A stretch of 26,845 nt of DNA, from positions 1-26,845 of the forward strand of contig DATBHZ010000122.1 in assembly GCA_036557185.1 (NCBI GenBank), in the 5' to 3' direction. The position numbers were made by a program, and so were the translations under genes. The notes under the pieces were generated by a model, which saw nothing but the letters and a program-made list of their open reading frames with translations, did not search any database and was not told the origin of the DNA. Below are positions 7,528 to 14,288 of this stretch, piece by piece (the first letter of the stretch is position 1; the number at the start of each line of letters is the position of its first letter). The stretch is from DATBHZ01 sp036557185. Its GTDB lineage: Bacteria > Actinomycetota > Acidimicrobiia > IMCC26256 > JAENVU01.

Positions 7528-8304
7528 CTGATGACCCTCCGGGGGCACGGACCAGGACGGCACACCGGGCGCAGCACTCTCGGGACAGATCGACCGGTAC
7601 GCGCACGTCCTGCAGATCTCCGGGTCCGCCGCGGCCGCGAACTCCTCTCGTGCCGCGGCGTCCTTGATCGCCTCGACGGTCTGCACGAGGTGCGCGGTGA
7701 TCTCGGCGAGGGTCTCGTCGTCGGCGTCCAACGGGTCGGGATCGTCGACGACCTCAGCTGCCAGGTACTCGTACCGCACGCGCAGGCGGAGCCCCCGCGC
7801 GGCTGCGAGCGGCGCCGCCAGCCAGGCTTGGAGCTGCGCCCGCGGATCGTCGGCCACCCGCTCGAGGTGCTGCCCGCCTGTCTTGTAGTCGCGCACCTCG
7901 AGGATCCCGTCGTGCTTCCACATCGCATCCAGCCGGCCGACAGCGATGAACATCGGGGTCTCCCGGTGCAGCCGCGCCAGCTCCCGCTCGTGGATCCCGA
8001 CCGCGGTCGCCGAGGGACAGCGCCGCGCGTGACGCCGGATCATCGCGGCGACAGCGTTGCCGTCGTCGATGCCGTGGAGCGCGAGGACCTCGGTGACGTG
8101 ATCGGGATCGAGACACGATCCGTTCTCGTGGACCTCCTTGAGCATCGCGTGCACGAGCAGGCCGAGGTCCGGGGTGCCGCCCGTGTCGCTCTCGGCGATG
8201 CCGTAGAGGTTGCGATTCGCATACGCCCGCGGACAACGCTCCCAGGAGTCGAGCGCGCTCGGGCTCACCGACGGAACGACCGAGAGCAGCGCGTCGCGGC
8301 TCAT
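7525..8304 (-). CDS. RecB-family PD-(D/E)XK nuclease with Fe-S cluster cysteines
   Basis: 259 aa, a stand-alone RecB/Cas4-type nuclease domain. It has SPSALDSWERCPRAY (14-28), whose C24 is the first cluster ligand. The catalytic motifs are GRLD (D126) and EVRDYKTG (D139, K141), followed by the QLQAWL helix (158-163). CRTCAYRSIC (C231, C234, C240) completes a four-Cys Fe-S ligand set. All catalytic residues are present, so it should be an active metal-dependent DNA exonuclease or endonuclease, perhaps in repair. The ATG at 8304 is chosen because AGGAG (8313-8317) lies 8 nt upstream and the protein then begins just before the family N-terminus; the longer upstream frame is Arg/Pro-rich and unconserved-looking. 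Its ATG overlaps the stop of a 29-codon micro-ORF. Confidence 0.88.
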   Translation of the reverse strand: MSRDALLSVVPSVSPSALDSWERCPRAYANRNLYGIAESDTGGTPDLGLLVHAMLKEVHENGSCLDPDHVTEVLALHGIDDGNAVAAMIRRHARRCPSATAVGIHERELARLHRETPMFIAVGRLDAMWKHDGILEVRDYKTGGQHLERVADDPRAQLQAWLAAPLAAARGLRLRVRYEYLAAEVVDDPDPLDADDETLAEITAHLVQTVEAIKDAAAREEFAAAADPEICRTCAYRSICPESAAPGVPSWSVPPEGHQ

Positions 8305-8390
8305 CTTTCCCGCTCCTGGCCCTCCGGGCCGGGCCGCTCGGGCCACGCTCCCTGCTCGGCGGGGTACCCGCCTCGCTGACGGTCGCTCAT
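8301..8390 (-). CDS. 29-codon micro-ORF bridging the two nuclease-fold genes
   Basis: ATG at 8388-8390 and TGA at 8301-8303 enclose a 29-aa peptide rich in Gly, Pro, Glu and Arg (MSDRQRGGYPAEQGAWPERP and nine more residues). Its start overlaps the stop of the upstream nuclease-fold gene as ATGA, and its stop overlaps the start of the downstream nuclease gene as ATGA, so the three frames are used in turn. A GGAG at 8398-8401 lies 7 nt before its ATG. It may be a coupling element that carries ribosomes across the 82-nt gap, or a small protein. Composition alone gives no function, and the double overlap could be coincidental. Confidence 0.45.
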   Translation of the reverse strand: MSDRQRGGYPAEQGAWPERPGPEGQERER

Positions 8391-9091
8391 CTATGCGCTC
8401 CGCAGCCGGCGATGTAGGCGCAGGATCCGCACTCCAGTCCGGGAACTGGCTCGGGGTTGGCGATGCGCGCGCGGATGATCTCGACGCGGTCGTGCAACCA
8501 GGCTTCGGCCTCTGCGAACGCATCCTCGAACACGACGGGCTGCTCAGCCCGTTGCCCCGTCCTCAGGTTGCCGACACCGATCGACACCTCGCCGTTGCAC
8601 GCGCCTCTTGCTCGCAACAGGGCGAAGCGGACGGCGGGAGCATCGAGCAGACGACTGGGTGTCGGGCGCTCGTCGAACTCGAGCAGGCGGAGCTCGACCC
8701 GCCCGTCGGCGTGTTCACACCGCAACGCCTGCTTTCCGACGAGGCGCGCACCGAGCTCCGGCCAGGGCGTCACCCAGTCGTCGCCGGGCTCGGCGACCAT
8801 GCGCACCGCCTCGGCGCCGAACAACGTCAGGTACCACTGGGCGAAGAGGTCGTACTCCGCGCGCTGCTCTTCTCGGAGGTCGTCCGTCGCCCGGAACCTC
8901 TGGGGGTCCGGGCGGACGCAGTCCACGTGCGCCAGGCGTACGTCGTGCTCGATCTGGTTCGAGACGCGGTAGCGAACGTCCGGCTGCCGGTTGCCGCGCT
9001 GGTTGCCGTACTCGCATTGCAGGCGGCGCGCGCAACGCCGGTCCGCGAGAGTCAGCTGACCCTTTGTGACCTTGGCAAGGTCATCGTCCAT
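8387..9091 (-). CDS. RecB/Cas4-like nuclease-fold protein with Fe-S cysteines but degenerate active site
   Basis: 234 aa from the ATG at 9089-9091. The Cys pattern of Fe-S RecB-type nucleases is intact: C20 in LADRRCARRLQCEY, then CGSCAYIAGC near the end (C221, C224, C230). The region that should hold the catalytic GxxD and DxK reads VGKQALRC (118-125) and LLEFDERPTPS (136-146), so the aspartate and lysine are missing. This suggests a structural or DNA-binding paralogue of the intact nuclease next door, like the inactive nuclease folds in some AddB-type subunits. The start is supported by a TACGGT box 9 nt upstream. The longer frame upstream of it is low-complexity and crosses the divergent promoter region. 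It is divergent from the DUF4012 gene. Confidence 0.75.
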   Translation of the reverse strand: MDDDLAKVTKGQLTLADRRCARRLQCEYGNQRGNRQPDVRYRVSNQIEHDVRLAHVDCVRPDPQRFRATDDLREEQRAEYDLFAQWYLTLFGAEAVRMVAEPGDDWVTPWPELGARLVGKQALRCEHADGRVELRLLEFDERPTPSRLLDAPAVRFALLRARGACNGEVSIGVGNLRTGQRAEQPVVFEDAFAEAEAWLHDRVEIIRARIANPEPVPGLECGSCAYIAGCGAHR

Positions 9092-9100
9092 GTACCCCGG

Positions 9101-9106
9101 ACCGTA
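9101..9106 (-). promoter_or_regulatory. -10 box TACGGT before the degenerate nuclease-fold gene
   Basis: Minus-strand TACGGT ends 9 nt before the ATG at 9091, inside the 91-bp gap with the divergent DUF4012 gene. It would drive the degenerate nuclease-fold gene, micro-ORF and nuclease unit, probably as a leaderless transcript. Confidence 0.35.
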
Positions 9107-9168
9107 GCGGCGTGGTGGGACGGTTCTTGGGTCATTCTCAGTGATCCCGGGTTCGTGAAGCGTTCTCC

Positions 9169-9174
9169 TACCAT
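9169..9174 (+). promoter_or_regulatory. -10 box TACCAT before the DUF4012 gene
   Basis: TACCAT ends 8 nt before the ATG at 9183, and no Shine-Dalgarno is visible. This fits a leaderless start for the first gene of the surface-polysaccharide region. Confidence 0.4.
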
Positions 9175-9182
9175 CTACCCCT

Positions 9183-10958
9183 ATGGACGACGACCTCTCG
9201 CGCGGGTCGGCCGCGCGCTCCGACGCCGGCGCGCGGCGCCGCCGGAGGTGGGTGCCGTGGGTCGTCGTCGGCGTCATTGTCGTCGTCGTGATCTGGTCGG
9301 CGCTCGCGGCGTTCAAGCTGCTCGATGCACGCCGCCACGCGCAGCGCGGTCTCGATCAGCTCGAGCTGACCCGCGACACGCTGGGCCCTGCGGACCTGAT
9401 CCGCGGCAAGGGGCTCCCGAACATGCGGGCGGCCCAGGCAGAGTTCCAGCGGGCCTCGGACTCCGCCGGATCGCCGCTTCTCGCGCCGTTCAAGGTGCTG
9501 CCGTTCGTCGGGCGGCAGGTCCGCTCGGTTGACGCGCTGGCGAGCTCCGCCTCGAAGGTGTCCGGAATCGGCGTCGAAACGATGGATCAGTCGAGCCACG
9601 AGCTCAATCGCCCCTCGACGACGGGCGTGCAGCGAGTCGTGCTCACCGACCGGCTGGGCGCCATCGCACGTGGTGCGCGTGACCAGCTGCGCAGCGTCGA
9701 CCTCGGTCCCGGATCGGCGCTCATCGGCCCGCTCCAGGACGCGCACGACAAGTTCGCCACACAGCTCGGCCGGCTCCGCACCGCCATGGCCGACGCCGAC
9801 GACGCGGCAACCGGGCTCGGTGCGATGCTCCGCGGTCCCTCGAGGTATCTCGTGCTCGCGGCGAACAACGGCGAGATGCGCGCCGGGTCGGGCATGCTGC
9901 TGAGCGCCGGTGTGCTCGAGCTCCAGAACGGCAGGTTCCAGCTCGGCCCGATGACCGACACGGCCTTGCTGATGCTCCCGCCGGGAGCCGTGCCGATGTC
10001 GGGCGACCTGGCCGCGCGGTGGGGCTTCGCAAACCCGAACCAAGAGTGGCGCAACCTCGCGTTGACACCTCAGTTCCCCGCGACCGCAGAGCTCGCGTCG
10101 CGCATGTGGAAGGCCAGGACGGGCCAGTCGGTCGACGGCGTGATCGCCATCGACCCCGCCGCGTTGCAGGGGCTCATCGCGGCCTCGGGGCCCGTCAACG
10201 TGAACGGCACGACGATCACGAAGGACAACGTGATCTCCCAGATCCTCCTGACGCAGTACCTCACGGGAGATCCGGGCTCCGACCAGCGGCACACCCTCGA
10301 GAGCGACATCGCTCGCGCAGTCGTCGCACAGCTCGAGGCCAAAGGCTGGGACACCGCCAACCTCGTCGACGACCTTCGCGACGCGGCGAACGGTCGCCAC
10401 GTGCTCGCGTGGTCGTCGAAGCCCTTGCAGCAGCGTGCCTGGACCGCTGCCGGGCTCAGCGGGTTGCTTCCCAACGACGGGTTGCTCGTCGCGCTGAACA
10501 ACACGTCCGGGAACAAGCTCGACCAGTTCATGCACGTCCGCGGCTCGGTCGCGCACCAACCGGTCGCGGGTGGGAGCCGCGTCACCGTGACGGTCGACGT
10601 GTCGAACGATGCGCCGCAGGGCGTCCTGCCGCGCATCATCATCGGGCCCTTCTCGCCGGACTTCCAGCCCGGCGAGTACCAGGGAATCCTCGCGATCGAC
10701 ATCCCCCAGGTGGCGCGCGACATCCGCTACGACTCGGGAGGCCCGCTCGTTGCCTCGGGACCCGACTACACGACACGTGTCTCGGCGATCCCGATCGATC
10801 TCCAACGCGGTGCGCGGCACCGTTACGTGCTCCGCTTCACGGTGCCGAACGGGTACTTCCACACCCAGGTCGAGCCGTCGGCCCGGATCCCCGGCATCGC
10901 ATGGACCGCCGGAGGTGCCCGCTGGCAGGACGACGTGGCCCACCCGCTGAGCTGGTAG
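9183..10958 (+). CDS. DUF4012 domain membrane-anchored extracytoplasmic protein
   Basis: 591 aa. A basic N-terminus (ARRRRRWVPW) precedes a single membrane helix at about 24-43, so most of the protein should lie outside the membrane. The middle carries the DUF4012 signature: SRYLVLAANNGEMRAGSGM near 220-240, the DGVIAIDPAALQGLIAASGPV segment near 320-340, and NVISQILLTQYL. The family is common in actinobacterial exopolysaccharide loci, but its biochemical role is not established. A link to glycan assembly or attachment is inferred from neighbours only. The C-terminal ~150 residues look beta-rich. A hairpin followed by TTTT lies just downstream of the stop. Confidence 0.88.
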   Translation: MDDDLSRGSAARSDAGARRRRRWVPWVVVGVIVVVVIWSALAAFKLLDARRHAQRGLDQLELTRDTLGPADLIRGKGLPNMRAAQAEFQRASDSAGSPLLAPFKVLPFVGRQVRSVDALASSASKVSGIGVETMDQSSHELNRPSTTGVQRVVLTDRLGAIARGARDQLRSVDLGPGSALIGPLQDAHDKFATQLGRLRTAMADADDAATGLGAMLRGPSRYLVLAANNGEMRAGSGMLLSAGVLELQNGRFQLGPMTDTALLMLPPGAVPMSGDLAARWGFANPNQEWRNLALTPQFPATAELASRMWKARTGQSVDGVIAIDPAALQGLIAASGPVNVNGTTITKDNVISQILLTQYLTGDPGSDQRHTLESDIARAVVAQLEAKGWDTANLVDDLRDAANGRHVLAWSSKPLQQRAWTAAGLSGLLPNDGLLVALNNTSGNKLDQFMHVRGSVAHQPVAGGSRVTVTVDVSNDAPQGVLPRIIIGPFSPDFQPGEYQGILAIDIPQVARDIRYDSGGPLVASGPDYTTRVSAIPIDLQRGARHRYVLRFTVPNGYFHTQVEPSARIPGIAWTAGGARWQDDVAHPLSW

Positions 10959-10962
10959 GCCC

Positions 10963-10990
10963 GGGTTCCGCCGCGGATGCGAGCCCTTTT
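10963..10990 (+). terminator. Rho-independent-like terminator after the DUF4012 gene
   Basis: GGGTT plus CGC (10963-10971, with C10968 bulged) pairs with GCG plus AGCCC (10979-10986) around a 7-nt loop. Four T residues (10987-10990) follow directly. The stem starts 5 nt after the DUF4012 stop. This is the only hairpin with a T-run I found in the window. Confidence 0.55.
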
Positions 10991-11020
10991 GTACGAATTA
11001 GGTTCTTCTGGGCAGGAAGC

Positions 11021-11050
11021 TTGAAGGGTTCCGGAGGCGATCACTACACT
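11021..11050 (+). promoter_or_regulatory. Sigma70-type promoter for the LPFTG protein gene
   Basis: TTGAAG (11021-11026) and TACACT (11045-11050) are separated by 18 bp. They lie between the terminator after the DUF4012 gene and the LPFTG gene. The predicted start near 11057 leaves a leader of about 49 nt carrying a strong Shine-Dalgarno. The rest of the 147-bp gap shows no gene. Confidence 0.5.
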
Positions 11051-11105
11051 GCGTGGCAGGCCAGTTGGCGGTAGGGCGACGGCATAGGGCTGAGGGAGGC
11101 CGGTC

Positions 11106-11423
11106 GTGACCACAGAGATCTCGAGACGTTCGAAGACCGCGCGGCGTGTCGCACGCTTCGCGGCAGCCGGGGCGATCGCTGCGGGGGTCGTTGCAGTCCC
11201 CGCGATGAGCGCCTCCGCCACCACCTATCCGATCGTCAAGGGCGTGACGCAGACGTCGGACCCGGGTTCCGGCGCTTCGGGCACCAGCAGCACCAGCTCG
11301 AGCGGCTCGACCTTGCCGTTCACGGGCGGTGACATTGCCGGGCTCGCGCTGATCGGGGCCGGAGCGGTCGGTGTGGGCTACGTGCTCGTGCGCCAGGGCC
11401 GTCGCCGCCGCGCCGTCGCCTGA
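11106..11423 (+). CDS. Tiny LPXTG-type (LPFTG) cell-wall-anchored protein
   Basis: 105 aa, with a GTG start supported by GGAGG at 11095-11099, 6 nt upstream. An N-terminal signal peptide (basic RRSKTARRVAR, then a hydrophobic core) likely ends at SASA near residue 38. The sorting signal is complete: LPFTG (70-74), a hydrophobic helix (about 76-94) and a basic tail RQGRRRR (96-102). After sortase cleavage the displayed part would be only about 35 residues, largely a Ser/Thr/Gly linker. It may serve as a covalent wall anchor, a glycan acceptor or a glycosylated stalk. Those roles are inferences; what is visible is the signal peptide and the sorting signal. No sortase gene is in the window. Confidence 0.85.
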   Translation: MTTEISRRSKTARRVARFAAAGAIAAGVVAVPAMSASATTYPIVKGVTQTSDPGSGASGTSSTSSSGSTLPFTGGDIAGLALIGAGAVGVGYVLVRQGRRRRAVA

Positions 11424-11449
11424 CCGAGACAAATACCTCACCTCGAATG

Positions 11450-11474
11450 TTGCGGTCGGCTCTGCCGGCCGCAA
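11450..11474 (+). terminator. GC-rich hairpin after the LPFTG gene (no T-run)
   Basis: TTGCGGTCGGC (11450-11460) pairs with GCCGGCCGCAA (11464-11474) over 11 bp, with one G-T wobble and a 3-nt loop. It begins 27 nt after the LPFTG stop. Because no T-run follows, it could be an attenuator, an mRNA-stabilising hairpin or a terminator of the tract-less kind. Confidence 0.4.
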
Positions 11475-11517
11475 CGTCGCGTCCGAACCACGCCGGCTCT
11501 CTGCAGGAGCGTTCGGC

Positions 11518-12696
11518 ATGAGCGCGCCCTCAGGGCTGGGCCGCATCGTCTTCGCCAACGAGAACCTCGGCGGCCACACGTCGATGCACCGCTACCTCCG
11601 AGAGGTGCTCCCCGAGGTCGCGCCGGATATCGACGCGCAGTTCGTCGACGCTCGGCCCCCGAACCTCGGCGAGCGGATCGTGAGCGCCGCAGCCCCCGGC
11701 CTGGGCCGCCTCGACCTCGACCTCCAGCCCTTGCGGAGCCAGCTCGCGCGCAGCCGGGCGGTCCGGTCGGCGCTCGGGCGCGTCGGGCCGTTCGACGTGC
11801 TGCACATCCACACGCAGAGCATCGCCCTGCAGAGCGTCGATCTGCTGCGGTCCCACGCGTCGCTGGTCTCCACCGACGGGACGCTTGCGCAGGTTGCGTT
11901 TCGCATCCCGTACCGCCGCCCGACGCGCTTTACTGCTGCTGCGCTCCCGGTCGCCCAGATGTTCGAGCGCCGCGTGTACGAGGCGGCGACGCTGCTGCTC
12001 GCGAAATCGCAGTGGGCCGCGGGCGCGATGCAATCCGCGTACGGGGTCTCGCCCGACCGGATCAGGATCGTGCCCTTCGGTGTGCCCCCGGGGCCCGAGC
12101 CCGTCCATCGAGACGTACCGGTCCCGGAGATCACGTTCATCGGCGTGACGCTGGAGCGCAAGGGCGGCCAGCGGCTGCTCCGCGTCTTCCGCGAGCAGTT
12201 CCGCGACCGCTGCGTGCTCAACCTCGTGACCCGCGAAGCCGTCCCGGCTGAGCCCGGCGTGAGGGTGATCGGCGATTTCGAACCGGCAGATCCCCGACTT
12301 CCCGAGCTCCTCTCACGCTCGGCGATGTTCGTGTTCCCCACGGAGATCGACTATTCGCCCATCGCGGTGCTCGAGGCGATGCGCGCCGGCCTCCCTGTGA
12401 TCACGACGCGCAGCGGCGCGGTGCCGGAGATGGTCGACGACGGCGTCACCGGCATCCTCGTCGCGCACGACGACGCGGATCTCGCTCGCGCGATCTCGAC
12501 ATTGCTGGACGATCCAGACCGCGCGCGTTCCATGGGTGTCGCGGGTCGTGCGCGGTTGGAAGAGCGCTTCGACGCGCGCAAGACGACAGCCGGGATTCTC
12601 GACGTCTGCGCGGAAGCAAGCGAGTTGCACTCCGCGCGCTCGTACGCGCGCCACGTGAGCTTCTCAGGAAACGGTCGCGCATCACACGGGGAGTGA
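11518..12696 (+). CDS. Glycosyltransferase family 4 (GT-B)
   Basis: 392 aa from the ATG at 11518, which has AGGAG at 11505-11509, 8 nt upstream. The earlier in-frame start would lie inside the LPFTG gene. The C-terminal half has the GT4 donor-binding pattern FPTEIDYSPIAVLEAMRAG, with VITTRSGAVPEMVDDGVTGILV after it, typical of retaining GT-B enzymes that transfer sugars from nucleotide donors. The N-terminal half (VFANENLGGHTSMHRYLREVL) is the acceptor-binding Rossmann domain. No membrane helices are seen, so it should act on the cytoplasmic face during repeat-unit assembly. The linkage and sugar specificity cannot be read. Confidence 0.9.
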   Translation: MSAPSGLGRIVFANENLGGHTSMHRYLREVLPEVAPDIDAQFVDARPPNLGERIVSAAAPGLGRLDLDLQPLRSQLARSRAVRSALGRVGPFDVLHIHTQSIALQSVDLLRSHASLVSTDGTLAQVAFRIPYRRPTRFTAAALPVAQMFERRVYEAATLLLAKSQWAAGAMQSAYGVSPDRIRIVPFGVPPGPEPVHRDVPVPEITFIGVTLERKGGQRLLRVFREQFRDRCVLNLVTREAVPAEPGVRVIGDFEPADPRLPELLSRSAMFVFPTEIDYSPIAVLEAMRAGLPVITTRSGAVPEMVDDGVTGILVAHDDADLARAISTLLDDPDRARSMGVAGRARLEERFDARKTTAGILDVCAEASELHSARSYARHVSFSGNGRASHGE

Positions 12697-12728
12697 CGAG
12701 GTGCCGCTGCAGCGCCGTGCAGGCGGGT

Positions 12729-12734
12729 TACGCT
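12729..12734 (+). promoter_or_regulatory. -10-like TACGCT upstream of the glucosaminidase gene
   Basis: TACGCT lies 56 nt before the ATG at 12791 in a 94-bp gap. Downstream are a 7-bp hairpin (arms TTCCGAG 12745-12751 and CTCGGAA 12761-12767) and a start-stop ATGTAG at 12778-12783. The leader would therefore be about 50 nt and structured. Confidence 0.3.
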
Positions 12735-12790
12735 GATCGAGTCATTCCGAGCCTCAACTTCTCGGAACCTCCGACCGATGTAGCAGGGGA

Positions 12791-14278
12791 ATGATCTCGA
12801 CCGCACGCAAGCCCCCGGCGCGCGCTTTTCGCCGTTCCGCCGTGTTCCTCGCGGTGCTCGTCGCGCTCGTCCCGCTCGCATCGTTCGCGACCTCGTCACC
12901 GGCGAGTGCCGTGGCCGCGCCGGGCGTGCCCGTGATGGGGCCGTCGACGCTGACCGCCGCGCAGATCACGGCTTGGTACAACTCGACCGGGCATCACCCG
13001 AACATCACCGTGCCGATGCCGACCCTTGCGAGCTACTACATCGCCGAGGGGAACGCGGAGAACGTCCGCGGCGACATCGCGTTCGCGCAGTCGATCGTCG
13101 AGACGGGGTACTTCGGGTTCGTCGGCAGCATCGTGAAGCCGGCGAACAACAACTTCGCCGGCATGGGCGCCTGCGATTCGTGCAACTCGGGTGTGCAATT
13201 CCCGAACGCGGACATCGGCGTGCGCGCGCAGATCCAGCACCTCAAGAACTACGCCGACATCACCTCACGCGCGGCAACGTTGCATCACCCGCCCGTCCCG
13301 CAGTGGTACGCCCGGGGCATCACCAACCCCACCCAGGCCGCGTTCGTCGCCGCGTACAACTTCGACCACTTCTTCGCGAAGGGCCGTGCTCCCACCTGGA
13401 ACATGATGGGCAACGGCAACTGGGCTACGGCGCCCAACTACGCGGTGGTGGTGCTCTCGGTCTACAACCAGATGCTCCTCTTCAACGGGAAGCCCGGGAC
13501 GTGCCCGCCCGACGGTCTCGACATCGGCGCGCACCAAGCGGGGCAGTGTCCTGCGGCCCTGCGCGCGCCCGGCCGAGCGATCGCGGCATCGCCCCTCGGC
13601 GGGTATTTCACACTCGGTGGCACGGGCGCGGTGAGGGCAATCGGCAACACGAACTACGGGAGCCCTGTGTTCTCCACCGACATCGCCCGCGACATCGCCG
13701 TGATGCCGGACGGCCATGGCTACATCGTGCTCGATGGCTACGGCGGTCTGCACAAGTTCGGCTCGGCGGCCCAAGGAGTGATGGGGACGCTCCACGGGAC
13801 TTTGTTCAGCCGTTTCGACGTCGCGCGATCCCTCGCGATCACCTCCGACGGCAGGGGTATCGAGGTCCTCGACTGCTTTGGCGGCGTGCACGCTTCCGGC
13901 ACGGCCCCTCAGCTTCAGGCGGCGTCCTGGCCCGGATGGGACATCGCGCGGTCGATCGCGATCACGCCGGACAACCACGGGATCTACCTACTCGACGGTT
14001 TCGGCGGGATTCACGTCGCCGGCACCGCGCTCGCGCGTGGGGGTGTCTGGTTCGGCCGCGACCTTGCACGCGACCTGATGGTCGTGCCGGGTTCGCCCGC
14101 AACGAGCCCCGGGACCGGCTACGAGATCCTCGACGGTTGGGGCGGTGTCCACCGCTTCGGCGTCGGCCCGGTGATCTCAAACAGCCAGTACGTCGCGGCG
14201 GACCGGTTCCGCGGCATATCGGGAGCCGCGGGGCACACGTTCCTCATTCGCAACGACGGGGTCGTCGTCGCGTTCTGA
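12791..14278 (+). CDS. Secreted glucosaminidase with C-terminal beta-propeller-like repeats
   Basis: 495 aa with a clear signal peptide: basic RKPPARAFRR, a hydrophobic core 18-34, and a cleavage-like ASAVA near 40. Residues about 75-235 match the GH73/glucosaminidase fold that cuts N-acetylglucosamine linkages in peptidoglycan. They include DIAFAQSIVETGYF, where E104 is the likely catalytic acid, and the NNNFAGMGACD motif. From about 260 there are at least four repeats of ~40-47 residues with the pattern DIAR-hydrophobic-PD-GY-LDGxGGxHxFG (starting near 297, 343, 384, 424) plus a shortened last one (471-495). These look like propeller blades that could bind glycan. The start ATG has AGGGG only one base away, so start-site use is uncertain. 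It converges with the chain-length gene after 10 bp. Confidence 0.88.
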   Translation: MISTARKPPARAFRRSAVFLAVLVALVPLASFATSSPASAVAAPGVPVMGPSTLTAAQITAWYNSTGHHPNITVPMPTLASYYIAEGNAENVRGDIAFAQSIVETGYFGFVGSIVKPANNNFAGMGACDSCNSGVQFPNADIGVRAQIQHLKNYADITSRAATLHHPPVPQWYARGITNPTQAAFVAAYNFDHFFAKGRAPTWNMMGNGNWATAPNYAVVVLSVYNQMLLFNGKPGTCPPDGLDIGAHQAGQCPAALRAPGRAIAASPLGGYFTLGGTGAVRAIGNTNYGSPVFSTDIARDIAVMPDGHGYIVLDGYGGLHKFGSAAQGVMGTLHGTLFSRFDVARSLAITSDGRGIEVLDCFGGVHASGTAPQLQAASWPGWDIARSIAITPDNHGIYLLDGFGGIHVAGTALARGGVWFGRDLARDLMVVPGSPATSPGTGYEILDGWGGVHRFGVGPVISNSQYVAADRFRGISGAAGHTFLIRNDGVVVAF

Positions 14279-14288
14279 CGGTCGGTCC

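Noticed and set aside
6937..8379. 480-codon plus-strand open frame opposite the thiolase-like and nuclease genes
   Set aside because: Both minus-strand genes have conserved catalytic or ligand motifs; the plus frame has none.
9168..10943. 591-codon open frame antisense to the DUF4012 gene
   Set aside because: It mirrors the DUF4012 gene almost exactly, is rich in Arg, His and Asp as GC-rich antisense frames are, and shows no family motif.
11051..11105. Possible riboswitch in the LPFTG leader
   Set aside because: The leader is only about 49 nt and shows no motif I could match to a known riboswitch class.
11371..11517. Longer N-terminus for the first GT4 protein
   Set aside because: It would begin inside the LPFTG gene and cross an 11-bp hairpin; the ATG at 11518 has a good Shine-Dalgarno.
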